From Moorella glycerini (GTDB lineage: Bacteria > Bacillota > DSM-521 > Neomoorellales > Neomoorellaceae): DNA of 64,000 nucleotides. Below are positions 43,013-51,584 of the stretch, piece by piece. The stretch's first letter is position 1; every line of letters begins with the position of its first letter. Made by a program: the position numbers and the translations under genes. The stretch covers positions 3,360,909-3,424,908 of the forward strand of contig NZ_CP046244.1 of the NCBI RefSeq assembly GCF_009735625.1, in the 5' to 3' direction. The notes below the pieces were generated by a model that searched no databases, was not told where the DNA came from, and saw only the letters and a program-made list of their open reading frames with translations.

Positions 43013-43378
43013 CTAAATGTCGGGCAAAAACCGCCTTACTGTCGCCAGTACCAGCTCGACATCTATAGGTTTGCTCAGGTAATAATCGCCTCCATTTGCC
43101 AGGAAAAGCCTTTTTTCTTTTTCATCATAATATGAACTGACGGCAACGACCGGGATATCCCTCGTCCTGGCGTCTTGTTTTAAAATTTTAGTTGCCGTTA
43201 TGCCATCCATGCCGGGGAGCTCCACATCCATAAAAATTAATTGCGGTTTATGCTTTTGCGCCAGCCGGACCCCTTCTTCACCGGTGCCGGCTTCTAAAAT
43301 CTTATTGCCGGTCAGCGTCAGGATGTCTTTCATCAGCACCCTGTTAGCCTCGTTATCTTCAACCAGTAAGATTAGCAT
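43013..43378 (-). CDS. Single-domain CheY-like response regulator, second copy
   Basis: 121 residues, receiver only (LVEDNEANRVLMKDIL, LIFMDVELPGMDG, YLSKPID). It is closely similar to the receiver at 37217. ATG at 43378 follows AAGGAGG. No kinase is adjacent now: upstream lies only a degraded HD-GYP tail, so this is probably the surviving end of a duplicated signalling operon. It may cross-talk with the kinase at 37666. Confidence 0.88.
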   Translation of the reverse strand: MLILLVEDNEANRVLMKDILTLTGNKILEAGTGEEGVRLAQKHKPQLIFMDVELPGMDGITATKILKQDARTRDIPVVAVSSYYDEKEKRLFLANGGDYYLSKPIDVELVLATVRRFLPDI

Positions 43379-43380
43379 CT

Positions 43381-43500
43381 TTTTCCTCCTTGGTGTTCTG
43401 GGTAAGGCCTTCCCCGGCTATGACGCGCGGGAATCGTCCACTATTTCCTGGATTGGCTGTCGGCGTCGCGCTGCAATTCCCTGACGGCTTCAGCCAGGAC
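43381..43500 (-). pseudogene. Degraded HD-GYP C-terminal tail upstream of the receiver
   Basis: Minus strand reads LAEAVRELQRDADSQ and, after a frame change, EIVDDSRAS followed by a stop. It aligns with the tail remnant at 35540-35700, including the surrounding bases (GGTAAGGCC, ACTATTTCC on the plus strand). Only the last part of the original gene is left. Confidence 0.6.
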
Positions 43501-43821
43501 CAGGTCCGGACGCTAAAACCCTTTCGCTGGTCATGGCATCAAATCTAGACCTATACCTTTTCCCATTTTATTAAGCGCTATGCATTATATGCCTAGCGTT
43601 GTATAGCCACATTATGCTCTTAAAAGCTCTAACAACTCGTTTATGCGTTTAGCATCCGGGGGCGCGCGTAGTAGGGATTTCAAAAGGCGGACGGAATTGC
43701 AGATGGCGTTGCAGGTTTGTCTTTTGAGGCTGGCAGTTAAGATGAGATTATGGAGGCGGGAGGGATTGCTTTTTACAACAAATAGATTTAATATCATTCT
43801 TTGGTATATATGGTATAAATA

Positions 43822-43834
43822 CCCCCCCCCCCCC
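43822..43834. repeat. Homopolymeric C13 tract
   Basis: Thirteen consecutive C bases on the plus strand in an otherwise AT-rich non-coding stretch. Such tracts vary in length by slippage and are also error-prone in sequencing. Confidence 0.95.
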
Positions 43835-44046
43835 GTTTTGGCATTTATTGGCAACAACAATTTGTTCTTTCATTTTTCTCGCCTTCTTTATTTTGATTTA
43901 TTAATTTCTTAATTTCTCTATTCGACAAAAGGAATTTTTCTCCTCCTTTGCCAACTAATCTTTGCTCCAGATTGCGTTATTTTCTAAATTATGGCAGAAA
44001 CATTTATAAACAAAAGCACCAAAAACAAAGGCACCAACAAAAAAAC

Positions 44047-44072
44047 GGCTACAGGACTTCCTGCCTGTAGCC
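44047..44072 (-). terminator. Rho-independent terminator after the DCCP-type gene
   Basis: GGCTACAGG / CCTGTAGCC stem followed on the minus strand by GTTTTTTTG, 46 bases after the stop at 44118. Confidence 0.85.
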
Positions 44073-44117
44073 TACCGCTTGGTCGGTGAGGTGTAGATAC
44101 CCCGGCCATCGCCAGTG

Positions 44118-45395
44118 TCATGCTGTAATCATTTCCAGGAAAGCATCGATCCGCGTCTTTAGCTGGGCCGCGTCTTCCTCACTGTAGTCGCTCTCCAGGC
44201 GCAGTACCGGCAGCCCCGCCTCCTGGAGGGCTTTTTCCACCAGCCGACCCTCGACGCTGAAGGGCTGGCAGAACTGCAAAGAGAAATAGATCACCCCGTC
44301 GGCTTTGGCCTCCCGTGCCAGGCGCAGAATGTCTTCCACCCGTTCTTTGTTGGGGGTGAAGCAGGCGCAATTGATGGCCATCAGTCGCCGGGCGAGATTT
44401 TTGAGGTGCTCGTCTACCGACCGACCGTCTTCAGCCACCTGGCCGGCAAAATACCGAGTGCCGGTGCAGGTCTCTTCGCCGACGATTACCGCCCCGGCCG
44501 TCTCGACCAGGTGATGCAACTTCCAGTAAGGCAAGGCCATGGGCGTACCCGTGACCAGGAGGCGCGGCGTCCCTTTCCAGGCCACGCCCTCTCCCCTGGC
44601 GATGCGTTCTTCCAGTTCGTCACAAAGGCTGTTGACCTGGCTCGTAAAGCGTTCCGGGTCATCAAAGAAAGCGAGCTGGGAAATCAGTAGGGCGTCTTTG
44701 CCGCTGATGGGAGCCGGGTCGGCCTGGCGGGCCCGGTACAGGCGCGCCAGTGCCGTCCGGCGGGCATTGGCCCTCTTAATTCCTGCCGCCAATTTTTCTG
44801 CCATGATGGCCTGGCCGGATCGCCGCTCGATCTCTTCCTTAAGGCGGTTAATCTCTCCTTCCCAGAGGGTTAGATCGGCCTCAGTTTTCTTCTGGGGCAA
44901 CTCCATGACGTAAGTCGGCACGTATTCATTAAGTATTTCCCAGGTCTTCTTTTTGCCGTCACAAGTAGTCTCGCCGATGAGGAAGTCGACGGCCTGGAAG
45001 TAGGGACAGATCCGGTCCAATTTAAAGCCCATAAAGGACTTAATCAACGGGCACAGATTGCGAGGCAGTACCTGCTCACCGGTGGGCACGGTAAACTGGG
45101 CGCCGCCGCAAAGGCCGATGCTGATACCATCCACGGCGAAGATAAGTTCTTCGGGCACAAAGACGCAAAAGGTCCCGACCACCGGCCGCCCGGTCTTTTT
45201 TTGTTCCAGGATTTCCTTAATCCTGCCGCCATGGGCTTCGGCTAAGGCATTATCAAAATAGGCCATCCCTGCCGGCCGGTTTTCCTGCTGCAAAAACACC
45301 TCGCTGAAGGCTCCCGGCAGGCCCCCTAGAAAAACGTCGTGTTTTTCTAAATCCATGTCCAGGGCACGCCACATTTCCCGGTAAGCGTCGCTCAA
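44118..45395 (-). CDS. Double-cubane-cluster-type reductase (2-hydroxyacyl-CoA dehydratase D family)
   Basis: 425 residues of the HgdB/HgdC-related family. Cys residues in GTFCVFVPEE, ISIGLCGGAQ, RNLCPLIKS, RICPYFQ and GETTCDGKKK fit the pattern of double-cubane cluster proteins (DCCP), which hold an [8Fe-9S] cluster and reduce small molecules such as acetylene in vitro after ATP-driven electron injection. The physiological substrate of the family is unknown. TTG at 45395 follows GGGGTGG. The matching ATPase activase lies 2.1 kb upstream at 47517, with a group II intron and terminator between. A plain acyl-CoA dehydratase subunit is less likely because no second subunit is present. Confidence 0.82.
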   Translation of the reverse strand: MSDAYREMWRALDMDLEKHDVFLGGLPGAFSEVFLQQENRPAGMAYFDNALAEAHGGRIKEILEQKKTGRPVVGTFCVFVPEELIFAVDGISIGLCGGAQFTVPTGEQVLPRNLCPLIKSFMGFKLDRICPYFQAVDFLIGETTCDGKKKTWEILNEYVPTYVMELPQKKTEADLTLWEGEINRLKEEIERRSGQAIMAEKLAAGIKRANARRTALARLYRARQADPAPISGKDALLISQLAFFDDPERFTSQVNSLCDELEERIARGEGVAWKGTPRLLVTGTPMALPYWKLHHLVETAGAVIVGEETCTGTRYFAGQVAEDGRSVDEHLKNLARRLMAINCACFTPNKERVEDILRLAREAKADGVIYFSLQFCQPFSVEGRLVEKALQEAGLPVLRLESDYSEEDAAQLKTRIDAFLEMITA

Positions 45396-45570
45396 GAGAA
45401 TCCACCCCTTCTAAACATTAAATTGATAAACTATATGTTCTTGATGTACTTTAATTTTCCTTTATGTCTTATTTTCCATTTTGTTATACCAGCGTTGCCA
45501 AAACCACCGGCCGCAGGCGTTATTCGCTACAGGCATAAGCCCCTGAGTAGACGATATTTAATCAGGCAAA

Positions 45571-47460
45571 ATCGAGTAGGAGGGGGCGGCTAGCCCCCGT
45601 CCTCTCACACCACCGGACATGCGGGTCCGCATCCGGCGGTTCACCAAGCTTGACGAAGATAAGAATAGCGCTCGGTTAAGCTCATCAGGCCCTGGGATTG
45701 CCAGTAGGCATTGCCCAGGGCTCTATTCATTGGCCCATGGGCCATCCGCCACAGCCCTTTGCGGGCATTGGCGAATTCATGCACTACCCATTCCGGCAAT
45801 CCCAATGCGCGTAGTTCGCGGTACCTGGTCCGTACTCGCTTCCACTGCTTCCAGAGACACATGCGCAGCCTCCGCCGCGTCCAGCTTTCTAAGTTCTTAA
45901 AGATGCTGGGCGTGTCGGCCAGGGCGAAGTACCCTATCCAGCCGCCCAGGTAGGCGTTCAGGCGCTCTATGCGCTCGGCCATCTTTAAGGGTTTATTCCG
46001 GGCGGTTATCTCCCGGATTTTCGTTTTCACCCGGTCGATGGTCTGCGGCGCCAGGCGGATAAGGATTACTCCTGCCTTGTGTTTGTACATGCTGAACCCC
46101 AGAAATTTCAGCTTCCACGGCCGGTCTACCGCGCTCTTCTGCTCGTTGATCTTGAGCTTCAACCGCTCCTGCAGGAAGTTGCGGATACTGGCCATGACCC
46201 TTTCTCCTGCCCGTTTGCTTTTGACGTAGATGTTGCAGTCATCGGCGTAACGGACGAACTTGTGGCCCCTCTTTTCCAGTTCTTTGTCCAGGTCGTCCAG
46301 GAGTATGTTGGCCAATAACGGGCTTAAGGGTCCGCCCTGGGGCGTTCCTTCTGCCGTCTCCATGACCACTCCGTTTACCATGACGCCTGCCTGGAGATAG
46401 CGGCGGATAAGGGTAAGTACCCTCTTATCTGCCACTTTCCGGGCCACCCGGGCCATGAGGATGTCGTGGTTTACCCGGTCGAAGTATTTCTCGATGTCCA
46501 GGTCCACGGCCCATTCGTATCCTTCTTCTACGTATTGCCGCGCCTTCTTTACCGCATCATGGGCTTTCCTTCCGGGACGGAACCCGTAGCTGGCCTCTGA
46601 GAACTGCGGTTCGAAGATGGGCGTCAATACTTGCAGGAGGGCCTGCTGGATTAGGCGGTCCATTACGGTGGGTATCCCTAACATCCGTTTGCCTCCCCCG
46701 GGTTTCGGGATTTCGACCCGGCGCACGGGCTTCGGTCTGTAGGTTCCCGCGAGCAGTTCTTCCCGGATGCGCGGCCACTCGGCGCGTATTTGGTCCCGCA
46801 ACCGTTCGGTCGGGATGCCGTCCACACCGGGCGCGCCTCCGTTCCGCTCTACCCGTTTCAGCGCGGCCAGCATGTTCTCCCTGGCCACCACCTGCTCCAT
46901 CAGGCCGCTACCTTGGCCTCCGCGAGGTGACGTCCCGCTTTGTGCCGGAGAAGAACTCGGCCCTCCCGCGCTCCCCCGTGGCTTCACCACTTCTTCCCGC
47001 GGGCAGGCCCCTTGCGGGGTTTTCTGCTGTCTCTGTCCTTCTCGCGAACGCACCGGTTTCACCTCTGACTTGATGTTCGGGCCTTCCCCTGGAGTTCATG
47101 ACCCCCAGGGTACTATGCCCTCTGCTGACTCCTGCCGGTTCAGCCGTACCTTCCGATACGGTTTACCAGCTCTCCCTGGCTTATCCGGCAGGCCTCCCCG
47201 GGTAAGAGCGTTAACCTTCGCCCCGTGCCCGCCCCATATACTCTACCGTCCCTTGGCAGCCTGGGATTTCGCTGTGTTCCGCCAGCTTATCCGAACGGTC
47301 TAGCCTCGTATGGGGTTCTTGTTCATCGGGCCGTGGCTTTGCCTCCGGCTTCCTTCGGATCCCACCTCGCGATGGACACCCTTGCCTTTGGCTAGCAGAC
47401 TGGTGCTGCCTCGCCTGCAGTGGACTTTCACCACTAAGTTAACGCCCATGCCGGGCGCAC
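45571..47460 (-). mobile_element. Intact group IIC intron
   Basis: About 1890 bases. The 5' end GTGCG is at 47460, directly after TTTTCT and the terminator hairpin of the activase gene. The 3' part after the ORF has a domain V-like hairpin (CCGCCGGATGCGG ... CCGCATGTCCGGTGG, about 45636-45603), then a domain VI stem (GGGGGC / GCCCCC) with the bulged-A region CCTACTC and an end at CGAT (45571). The location after a terminator is the class C target preference. It contains one complete reverse transcriptase. The 454 bases 47063-47516 are the intron 5' domain I region and the terminator. The truncated copy at 4571-5840 shares its first 1270 bases. Confidence 0.9.
45641..47062 (-). CDS. ltrA: Group II intron reverse transcriptase/maturase
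   Basis: 473 residues. RT blocks include GAPGVDGIP, IPKPGGGKRMLGIPTVMDRL, the catalytic YADD, and a thumb/maturase X domain (LKFLGFSMYKHKAG, LNAYLGGWIGYFALAD). There is no HNH endonuclease domain, as usual for class C. The N-terminal ~54 residues (rich in Ser/Gly/Pro) may be untranslated, with ATG at 46900 (MEQVVARENM) the more usual family start. It assists splicing and mobility of the host intron. Confidence 0.92.
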   Translation of the reverse strand: MKPVRSREGQRQQKTPQGACPREEVVKPRGSAGGPSSSPAQSGTSPRGGQGSGLMEQVVARENMLAALKRVERNGGAPGVDGIPTERLRDQIRAEWPRIREELLAGTYRPKPVRRVEIPKPGGGKRMLGIPTVMDRLIQQALLQVLTPIFEPQFSEASYGFRPGRKAHDAVKKARQYVEEGYEWAVDLDIEKYFDRVNHDILMARVARKVADKRVLTLIRRYLQAGVMVNGVVMETAEGTPQGGPLSPLLANILLDDLDKELEKRGHKFVRYADDCNIYVKSKRAGERVMASIRNFLQERLKLKINEQKSAVDRPWKLKFLGFSMYKHKAGVILIRLAPQTIDRVKTKIREITARNKPLKMAERIERLNAYLGGWIGYFALADTPSIFKNLESWTRRRLRMCLWKQWKRVRTRYRELRALGLPEWVVHEFANARKGLWRMAHGPMNRALGNAYWQSQGLMSLTERYSYLRQAW

Positions 47461-47465
47461 AGAAA

Positions 47466-47491
47466 ACCCGCCTCCTTCCCGGCAGGCGGGT
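47466..47491 (-). terminator. Rho-independent terminator after the activase; intron target site
   Basis: ACCCGCCTGCC / GGAGGCGGGT-type stem followed by TTTTCT, then the intron. The T run is now cut by the intron 5' end, as at the other copy. Confidence 0.8.
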
Positions 47492-47516
47492 ATTCCTTCA
47501 CAGGTGTCTTTGAGAG

Positions 47517-48536
47517 TCACGCTCCCCGGCGCACCAGCCGGAGTTTTTCACGTTGATCCTGGCGCCCGGCTGAGGATAAACGCAGGTTCGCCCATTTGCC
47601 GCAGCGGCTTCCCCAGCGGCCGACAATTTCCCCGCCAAGGTAAAGCTCGCTGATCTTACAGTTGTTGGTACAATCATTGCAGATGAAACTGCGTGGAGAG
47701 CAGTCAAAAAGGGAAATCGCCCTTGCCCCTCTGAAGGCAGTCGGGCTTTTTGTTTTTAACCATCTCTCCCGGGCCAATAAAGCCGCCCCGATGGCCCCCA
47801 TGACACGATAATAAGGCGGCACAACTACTGGCAGCCCCAGTAAAGTTTCAAAAGCGGCTCGCATGCCTACATTGGCTGCCACGCCACCCTGAAAGAGAAC
47901 TACCGGCCGGATTTCTTTCCCCCTGGCAACATTGGCCAGGTAGTTGCGGGCCAGGGCCAGGCACAGCCCGGCTATTAAATCTTCTTTGCTGTAACCCATT
48001 TGTTGCTTGCTGATAAGGTCCGATTCCGCAAAAACGCCACACCGCCCGGCTATACGGACTGGGTTCCTGGAACGCAGAGCCAGCTCACCGAACTTTTCAA
48101 TGGGGACATTGAGGCGGGTGGCCTGGTGGTCCAGAAAAGAGCCGGTGCCCGCAGCACAGACACTATTCATATTGAAGCCACAGGACACACCGTCTTTCAG
48201 AAAAATAATTTTAGAATCCTGCCCGCCGATATCTATTACTGTCCGTACCTCAGGGTTTATCTCCCTGGCTGCTACGGCATGGGCGGTAATTTCATTCTTG
48301 ACGGTATCGGCCCCGATCATCACTGCAGCCAGGTGGCGGCCCGACCCGGTGGTCCCGGCAGCTAACACTTCCAGGTCTGGCAATTTCTCCTGCAGGTGCT
48401 GAAAACCGCCCTGCAGGGCTTCTACGGGGCTGCCATGGGTACGCAGGTAGGTTTCAAAGATCACCCTTTTGTCCATATCTAAGACCGCTATCTTGGCGCT
48501 CACGCTGCCGACATCAACGCCTATAAAGCACTCCAC
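47517..48536 (-). CDS. BadF/HgdC-type ATPase activase (reductase partner of the DCCP-type protein)
   Basis: About 339 residues of the ASKHA ATPase fold: GVDVGSVSAKIAVLD at the start, TGSGRHLAAVMIGAD, DIGGQDSKII, and the cluster Cys motif NSVCAAGTGSFLDHQ plus a later RCGVFAESD. The homodimer binds one [4Fe-4S] cluster and uses ATP to inject a low-potential electron into its partner. A C-terminal extension carries CNDCTNNCKI and GRWGSRCGKW. GTG at 48536 follows GGAGGTGAAAAA, six bases after the DUF2229 stop. The likely partner is the protein at 44118. Confidence 0.88.
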   Translation of the reverse strand: MECFIGVDVGSVSAKIAVLDMDKRVIFETYLRTHGSPVEALQGGFQHLQEKLPDLEVLAAGTTGSGRHLAAVMIGADTVKNEITAHAVAAREINPEVRTVIDIGGQDSKIIFLKDGVSCGFNMNSVCAAGTGSFLDHQATRLNVPIEKFGELALRSRNPVRIAGRCGVFAESDLISKQQMGYSKEDLIAGLCLALARNYLANVARGKEIRPVVLFQGGVAANVGMRAAFETLLGLPVVVPPYYRVMGAIGAALLARERWLKTKSPTAFRGARAISLFDCSPRSFICNDCTNNCKISELYLGGEIVGRWGSRCGKWANLRLSSAGRQDQREKLRLVRRGA

Positions 48537-48541
48537 CTTTT

Positions 48542-50701
48542 TCACCTCCAGGCAGGTAAAGCCAACTTTTCCCGGCGTTCGGCCAGCACTTCCAGAAATG
48601 CTTCCAGGCGAGTTTCCCAACCTACAGTATCCGTCTTCTCGTTAATAACCAGCGATAGGAAAGGTAAATCTAGCTTTTCGCTTAAGGGTACGAGGATATT
48701 CTGGGCCACGATTTCGGGCATGCAGGTGAAGGGTAAAAGCTGGATTACCCCGTCGTATCCTTCTCTGGCTGCCAGTACAACCTCGCCGACGCTTTCTTGC
48801 CCATGACCGCCAACACAAACATTAAGATAAGGCGCAGCCGCGGCAATGACTGCTTCATAAATATTCACTTCCCTGCGTCGGCGCAGTACATTGAGATCGA
48901 ACCACTGGGTGGCGGAAAGATCGCGTACCACCTCCACCCGTAGTTCCGGTCGCGAGGCCAGAAACCGCTCTATTTCCTGGTTGACAAAACTCTCCAGGAC
49001 GGTATAAATTTCGCCGATAATTTTAACCCGTAGCGGCCGGATTGCTATCTCGGGGATGGCGGCGAGTTCTTCCTGGAAGGTCTTAAATATTCGTGCCGTC
49101 TCCCTTACACTGGCAGTCTTTTTGATGCGCTTGACAAAATCACGCCATACTTTATCTGCTGCGCCGCGCCGGCTTTCATAAGCGCGCTTCCGTCTTAGCA
49201 GTTTTTCTGCCTGGTCCAGAGCGGCCATTTTATGATAGCCGAGGTATAACCCCCTGGCAATAAGCCAGAGAGGGGCATTATTAGTTGCTTCCCGTAAAGC
49301 CTGCCGGAAGGACGGCCAGCGTTCCCGCCAAGGTAAAGGCGAATCGATAATAATGAGACGAAAATCCAGGTCCACTCGCTTTAATAAAAGCTCCTGCAGC
49401 TGGGCGTACCAGCCGAACCGGCACCTGCCTTTTCCCCCTACCATGACAATGGTGTTTGCCCCCTGTTCCAGGACTTCCCAGATCTGCCCCAGGGTGGTAA
49501 CCAGGGGATAACAGATAAATTCGGGGGCCAATTCCTTACCCAGTTCTACCGTGCGTTTCGTTACGGGGGGCGTTGGTACCATCTCTACTTTACATTCGTT
49601 CAGTACCGTCTCCAAAGCGATATCCAGCAGCCCCATGCCCGGTGCCCCTATTTTTAACTTTTCACTACGTGCCGCCGGTATGCAGAAACTATCTTTATCT
49701 TTTGAGGGGTTATTCTTAAGGTTCGTGCTGGTATCTATGAAGGCTTCCAAGCGGGTTACCAGCCCAGCTTCACCTGTATGCTCGTCCACCGTAAGCAAAA
49801 GAAAAGGTATAACCAGCTTTGCGGCTTCTTCTTCCAGGAAAGATTCGATTACCGATGCCGGGCCGCACTCGAAGGCCTCAACTAAAACGAGTTTATTGAT
49901 TATACCCTTGCGCAATAAACTAAAGCCGGCTCCCAGGATGCGGGCTTCATAGGCCCACATCCTGGTGCCTTCGTAAAGGGTAGCCACCTCTTGCCGGCAA
50001 TCTTCCCCGGGGACCATTTCCGCCGTGATGACCTGGCCGTATTCCCGCAGCCGGTCGACCACATGATGGCCTGCCAGGTCATATAAGACATAGGGGTGGC
50101 CCAGAACACCAATAACCTGCTGCCCATCATATTGCGCCCCCGGGTCAAAACGTTGCCGGCGCGGTTTATCAATACCATAAAGCCGATGGTAGACTTCAGG
50201 AAGGGTCAACCCCTCTAACGCCAGCTTCTCGCTGGCAGCCTGCTCCGCTAAACCGGCCCGGATGGCCGCCTCGCCAAGTTCCCGGCCGGCACCCAGACGG
50301 GAAGCTACGGCCAGCAGGTTGTGCCGCCAGGTGCCGGGCTTTTCCCGTTCGTTCCATTCCGGAGCCAGGACCTGCTCTTCCTGCAACCCCAGGCCGTTCC
50401 GGATCATGGCTGCCGCCCCGATAATCTTCGGGCAGCAATAATTATCCTTTTCCACGCTGGACAAAACTGGTATGAACAGGTAGTCTACCCCCGCGTCAAC
50501 CAGTCTTTTAGCATGGGCAAAGTAAAGTTTTACGGAAACGCAGGGTTCATCTGTTGGGCAGCAGTTCATAGCCTCTACGGTTAAGGCGTCCGACAGTGGC
50601 GAAACAACAACTTCAGCTCCTAAAGTGCTTAGAAACCCCTTCATAAAGGGGAAAAGATAATAATAGGCGAGGCCTCGTGGTATGCCTACTCGATATGACA
50701 A
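48542..50701 (-). CDS. Fused DUF2229 / CoA-activase-associated protein
   Basis: 719 residues made of two related halves. The N-terminal half has GIPRGLAYYYLFPF, NCCPTDEPCVSVK and DNYCCPKIIGAA; the C-terminal half starts near residue 345 (KIGAPGMGLLDIALET) and has GHGQESVGEV and LLPFTCMPEIVAQN. Each half ends alike: IPFLLLTVDEHTGEAG and LPFLSLVINEKTDTVG, each followed by TRLEAF. These domains usually occur as separate proteins beside BadF-type activases; here they are joined. TTG at 50701 follows AGAGGTGA. Its function in the activase/reductase system is not known; Fe-S binding through the Cys pairs is plausible. Confidence 0.8.
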   Translation of the reverse strand: MSYRVGIPRGLAYYYLFPFMKGFLSTLGAEVVVSPLSDALTVEAMNCCPTDEPCVSVKLYFAHAKRLVDAGVDYLFIPVLSSVEKDNYCCPKIIGAAAMIRNGLGLQEEQVLAPEWNEREKPGTWRHNLLAVASRLGAGRELGEAAIRAGLAEQAASEKLALEGLTLPEVYHRLYGIDKPRRQRFDPGAQYDGQQVIGVLGHPYVLYDLAGHHVVDRLREYGQVITAEMVPGEDCRQEVATLYEGTRMWAYEARILGAGFSLLRKGIINKLVLVEAFECGPASVIESFLEEEAAKLVIPFLLLTVDEHTGEAGLVTRLEAFIDTSTNLKNNPSKDKDSFCIPAARSEKLKIGAPGMGLLDIALETVLNECKVEMVPTPPVTKRTVELGKELAPEFICYPLVTTLGQIWEVLEQGANTIVMVGGKGRCRFGWYAQLQELLLKRVDLDFRLIIIDSPLPWRERWPSFRQALREATNNAPLWLIARGLYLGYHKMAALDQAEKLLRRKRAYESRRGAADKVWRDFVKRIKKTASVRETARIFKTFQEELAAIPEIAIRPLRVKIIGEIYTVLESFVNQEIERFLASRPELRVEVVRDLSATQWFDLNVLRRRREVNIYEAVIAAAAPYLNVCVGGHGQESVGEVVLAAREGYDGVIQLLPFTCMPEIVAQNILVPLSEKLDLPFLSLVINEKTDTVGWETRLEAFLEVLAERREKLALPAWR

Positions 50702-50814
50702 AATCCGTCACCTCTTGCTATGCCCAATTATACCTCCTGTTGCAGGTTTTGTTAAGTTAATTTTTTCCTGCTGCTCCAAGGGTTTAGCGTGTTTCATCCC
50801 AGGGTGGTAAAGAA

Positions 50815-50840
50815 GGCCACAGGAATTCCTTCCTGTGGCC
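50815..50840 (-). terminator. Rho-independent terminator after nrdG
   Basis: GGCCACAGGAA GGAA TTCCTGTGGCC followed by TTCTTT on the minus strand, about 27 bases after the nrdG stop. Confidence 0.8.
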
Positions 50841-50867
50841 CGCATCTCTTTTGGCGACTTAGCATCT

Positions 50868-51530
50868 TCAAGCCCTGACTTCCACTTTAGCAGAAAAGGG
50901 CTGTAATTTTTGCGCGATATTGTTTAAAGTTGCCCCGGGATAAGGCCGGAGCGCCTGGAAATCTGCATCCAGCAATGTTCCGGCAGGCTGGTACTGCTGT
51001 AGTACATAACGCCGTGCTCCCCGCAGCAGCCGGCCTATGGCCAGGAGATCTTCCTCCAGTAACAGGCCGGGAACTACCGTGGTACGAAATTCGTAAGCGA
51101 TCCTACTATTTTTAATGAGGGCAATGCTTTCCCTGACAGACTCCAGATCAACCTTAGTACCGGCTAAAAGGTTATACTTCCCCGGCGGCGCTTTCACGTC
51201 CATGGCCACGTAGTCCAGGAGGCCATCAGTCAGTAGTCTGGCCAGAATTCCCGGGTGCGTGCCGTTGGTATCCAGTTTGACTTTAAAACCGCAGGATTTC
51301 AGGGAGCGGATAAATTCCTCCAGGCCTGGCGCCAGGGTTGGCTCTCCTCCGGTTATACAAACGGCCTGCACCCAGGAGCGGCGCCGACTCAACAGGTTTA
51401 AAACCTCCTCAGGGCTGATTTCCGGCAAAGTAAAAGGACGTAGCACCAGGTCGGCATTGTGGCACCAGGGGCAGCGGAAATTGCACCCGCCATAAAAGAC
51501 GGTGGTGCAGACCTCGCCGGGGAAGTCCAC
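50868..51530 (-). CDS. nrdG: Anaerobic ribonucleoside-triphosphate reductase activating protein (radical SAM)
   Basis: Radical SAM activase that installs the glycyl radical on NrdD. The cluster motif CNFRCPWC is followed by TGGEPTL, KLDTNGTHP and VAMDVKAP. The annotated start GTG at 51530 (VDFPGEVC) has no ribosome binding site and would omit the usual first strand. In frame upstream the sequence reads TIRGIQLTSL, as expected for the family, back to the nrdD stop without any ATG, GTG or TTG. AAGGGGGCGG stands before ATA at 51563 (ATT at 51557), so a rare start codon is likely and the true gene may be 50868-51563. Confidence 0.88.
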   Translation of the reverse strand: MDFPGEVCTTVFYGGCNFRCPWCHNADLVLRPFTLPEISPEEVLNLLSRRRSWVQAVCITGGEPTLAPGLEEFIRSLKSCGFKVKLDTNGTHPGILARLLTDGLLDYVAMDVKAPPGKYNLLAGTKVDLESVRESIALIKNSRIAYEFRTTVVPGLLLEEDLLAIGRLLRGARRYVLQQYQPAGTLLDADFQALRPYPGATLNNIAQKLQPFSAKVEVRA

Positions 51531-51584
51531 CAGGCTCGTTAACTGGATGCCTCTAATGGTTATGGGTACCGCCCCCTTAAAACA

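Larger units (their letters stand above)
43501..44117. other. Gene-poor AT-rich stretch with a C13 tract
   Basis: No confident gene. A minus-strand frame at 43612-43740 reads SLKRQTCNAICNSVRLLKSL and ends KRINELLELLRA, which looks like a protein tail I do not recognise, but its front runs into a homopolymer. A run of 13 C bases sits at 43822-43834. The section 43860-44040 is AT-rich low-complexity DNA. The terminator of the DCCP gene is at 44047-44072. Confidence 0.5.

Noticed and set aside
43612-43860. 82-residue minus-strand gene
   Set aside because: Its front reads through the C13 tract into low-complexity sequence and it has no ribosome binding site; only the tail looks coding, so it is described as an unrecognised remnant.
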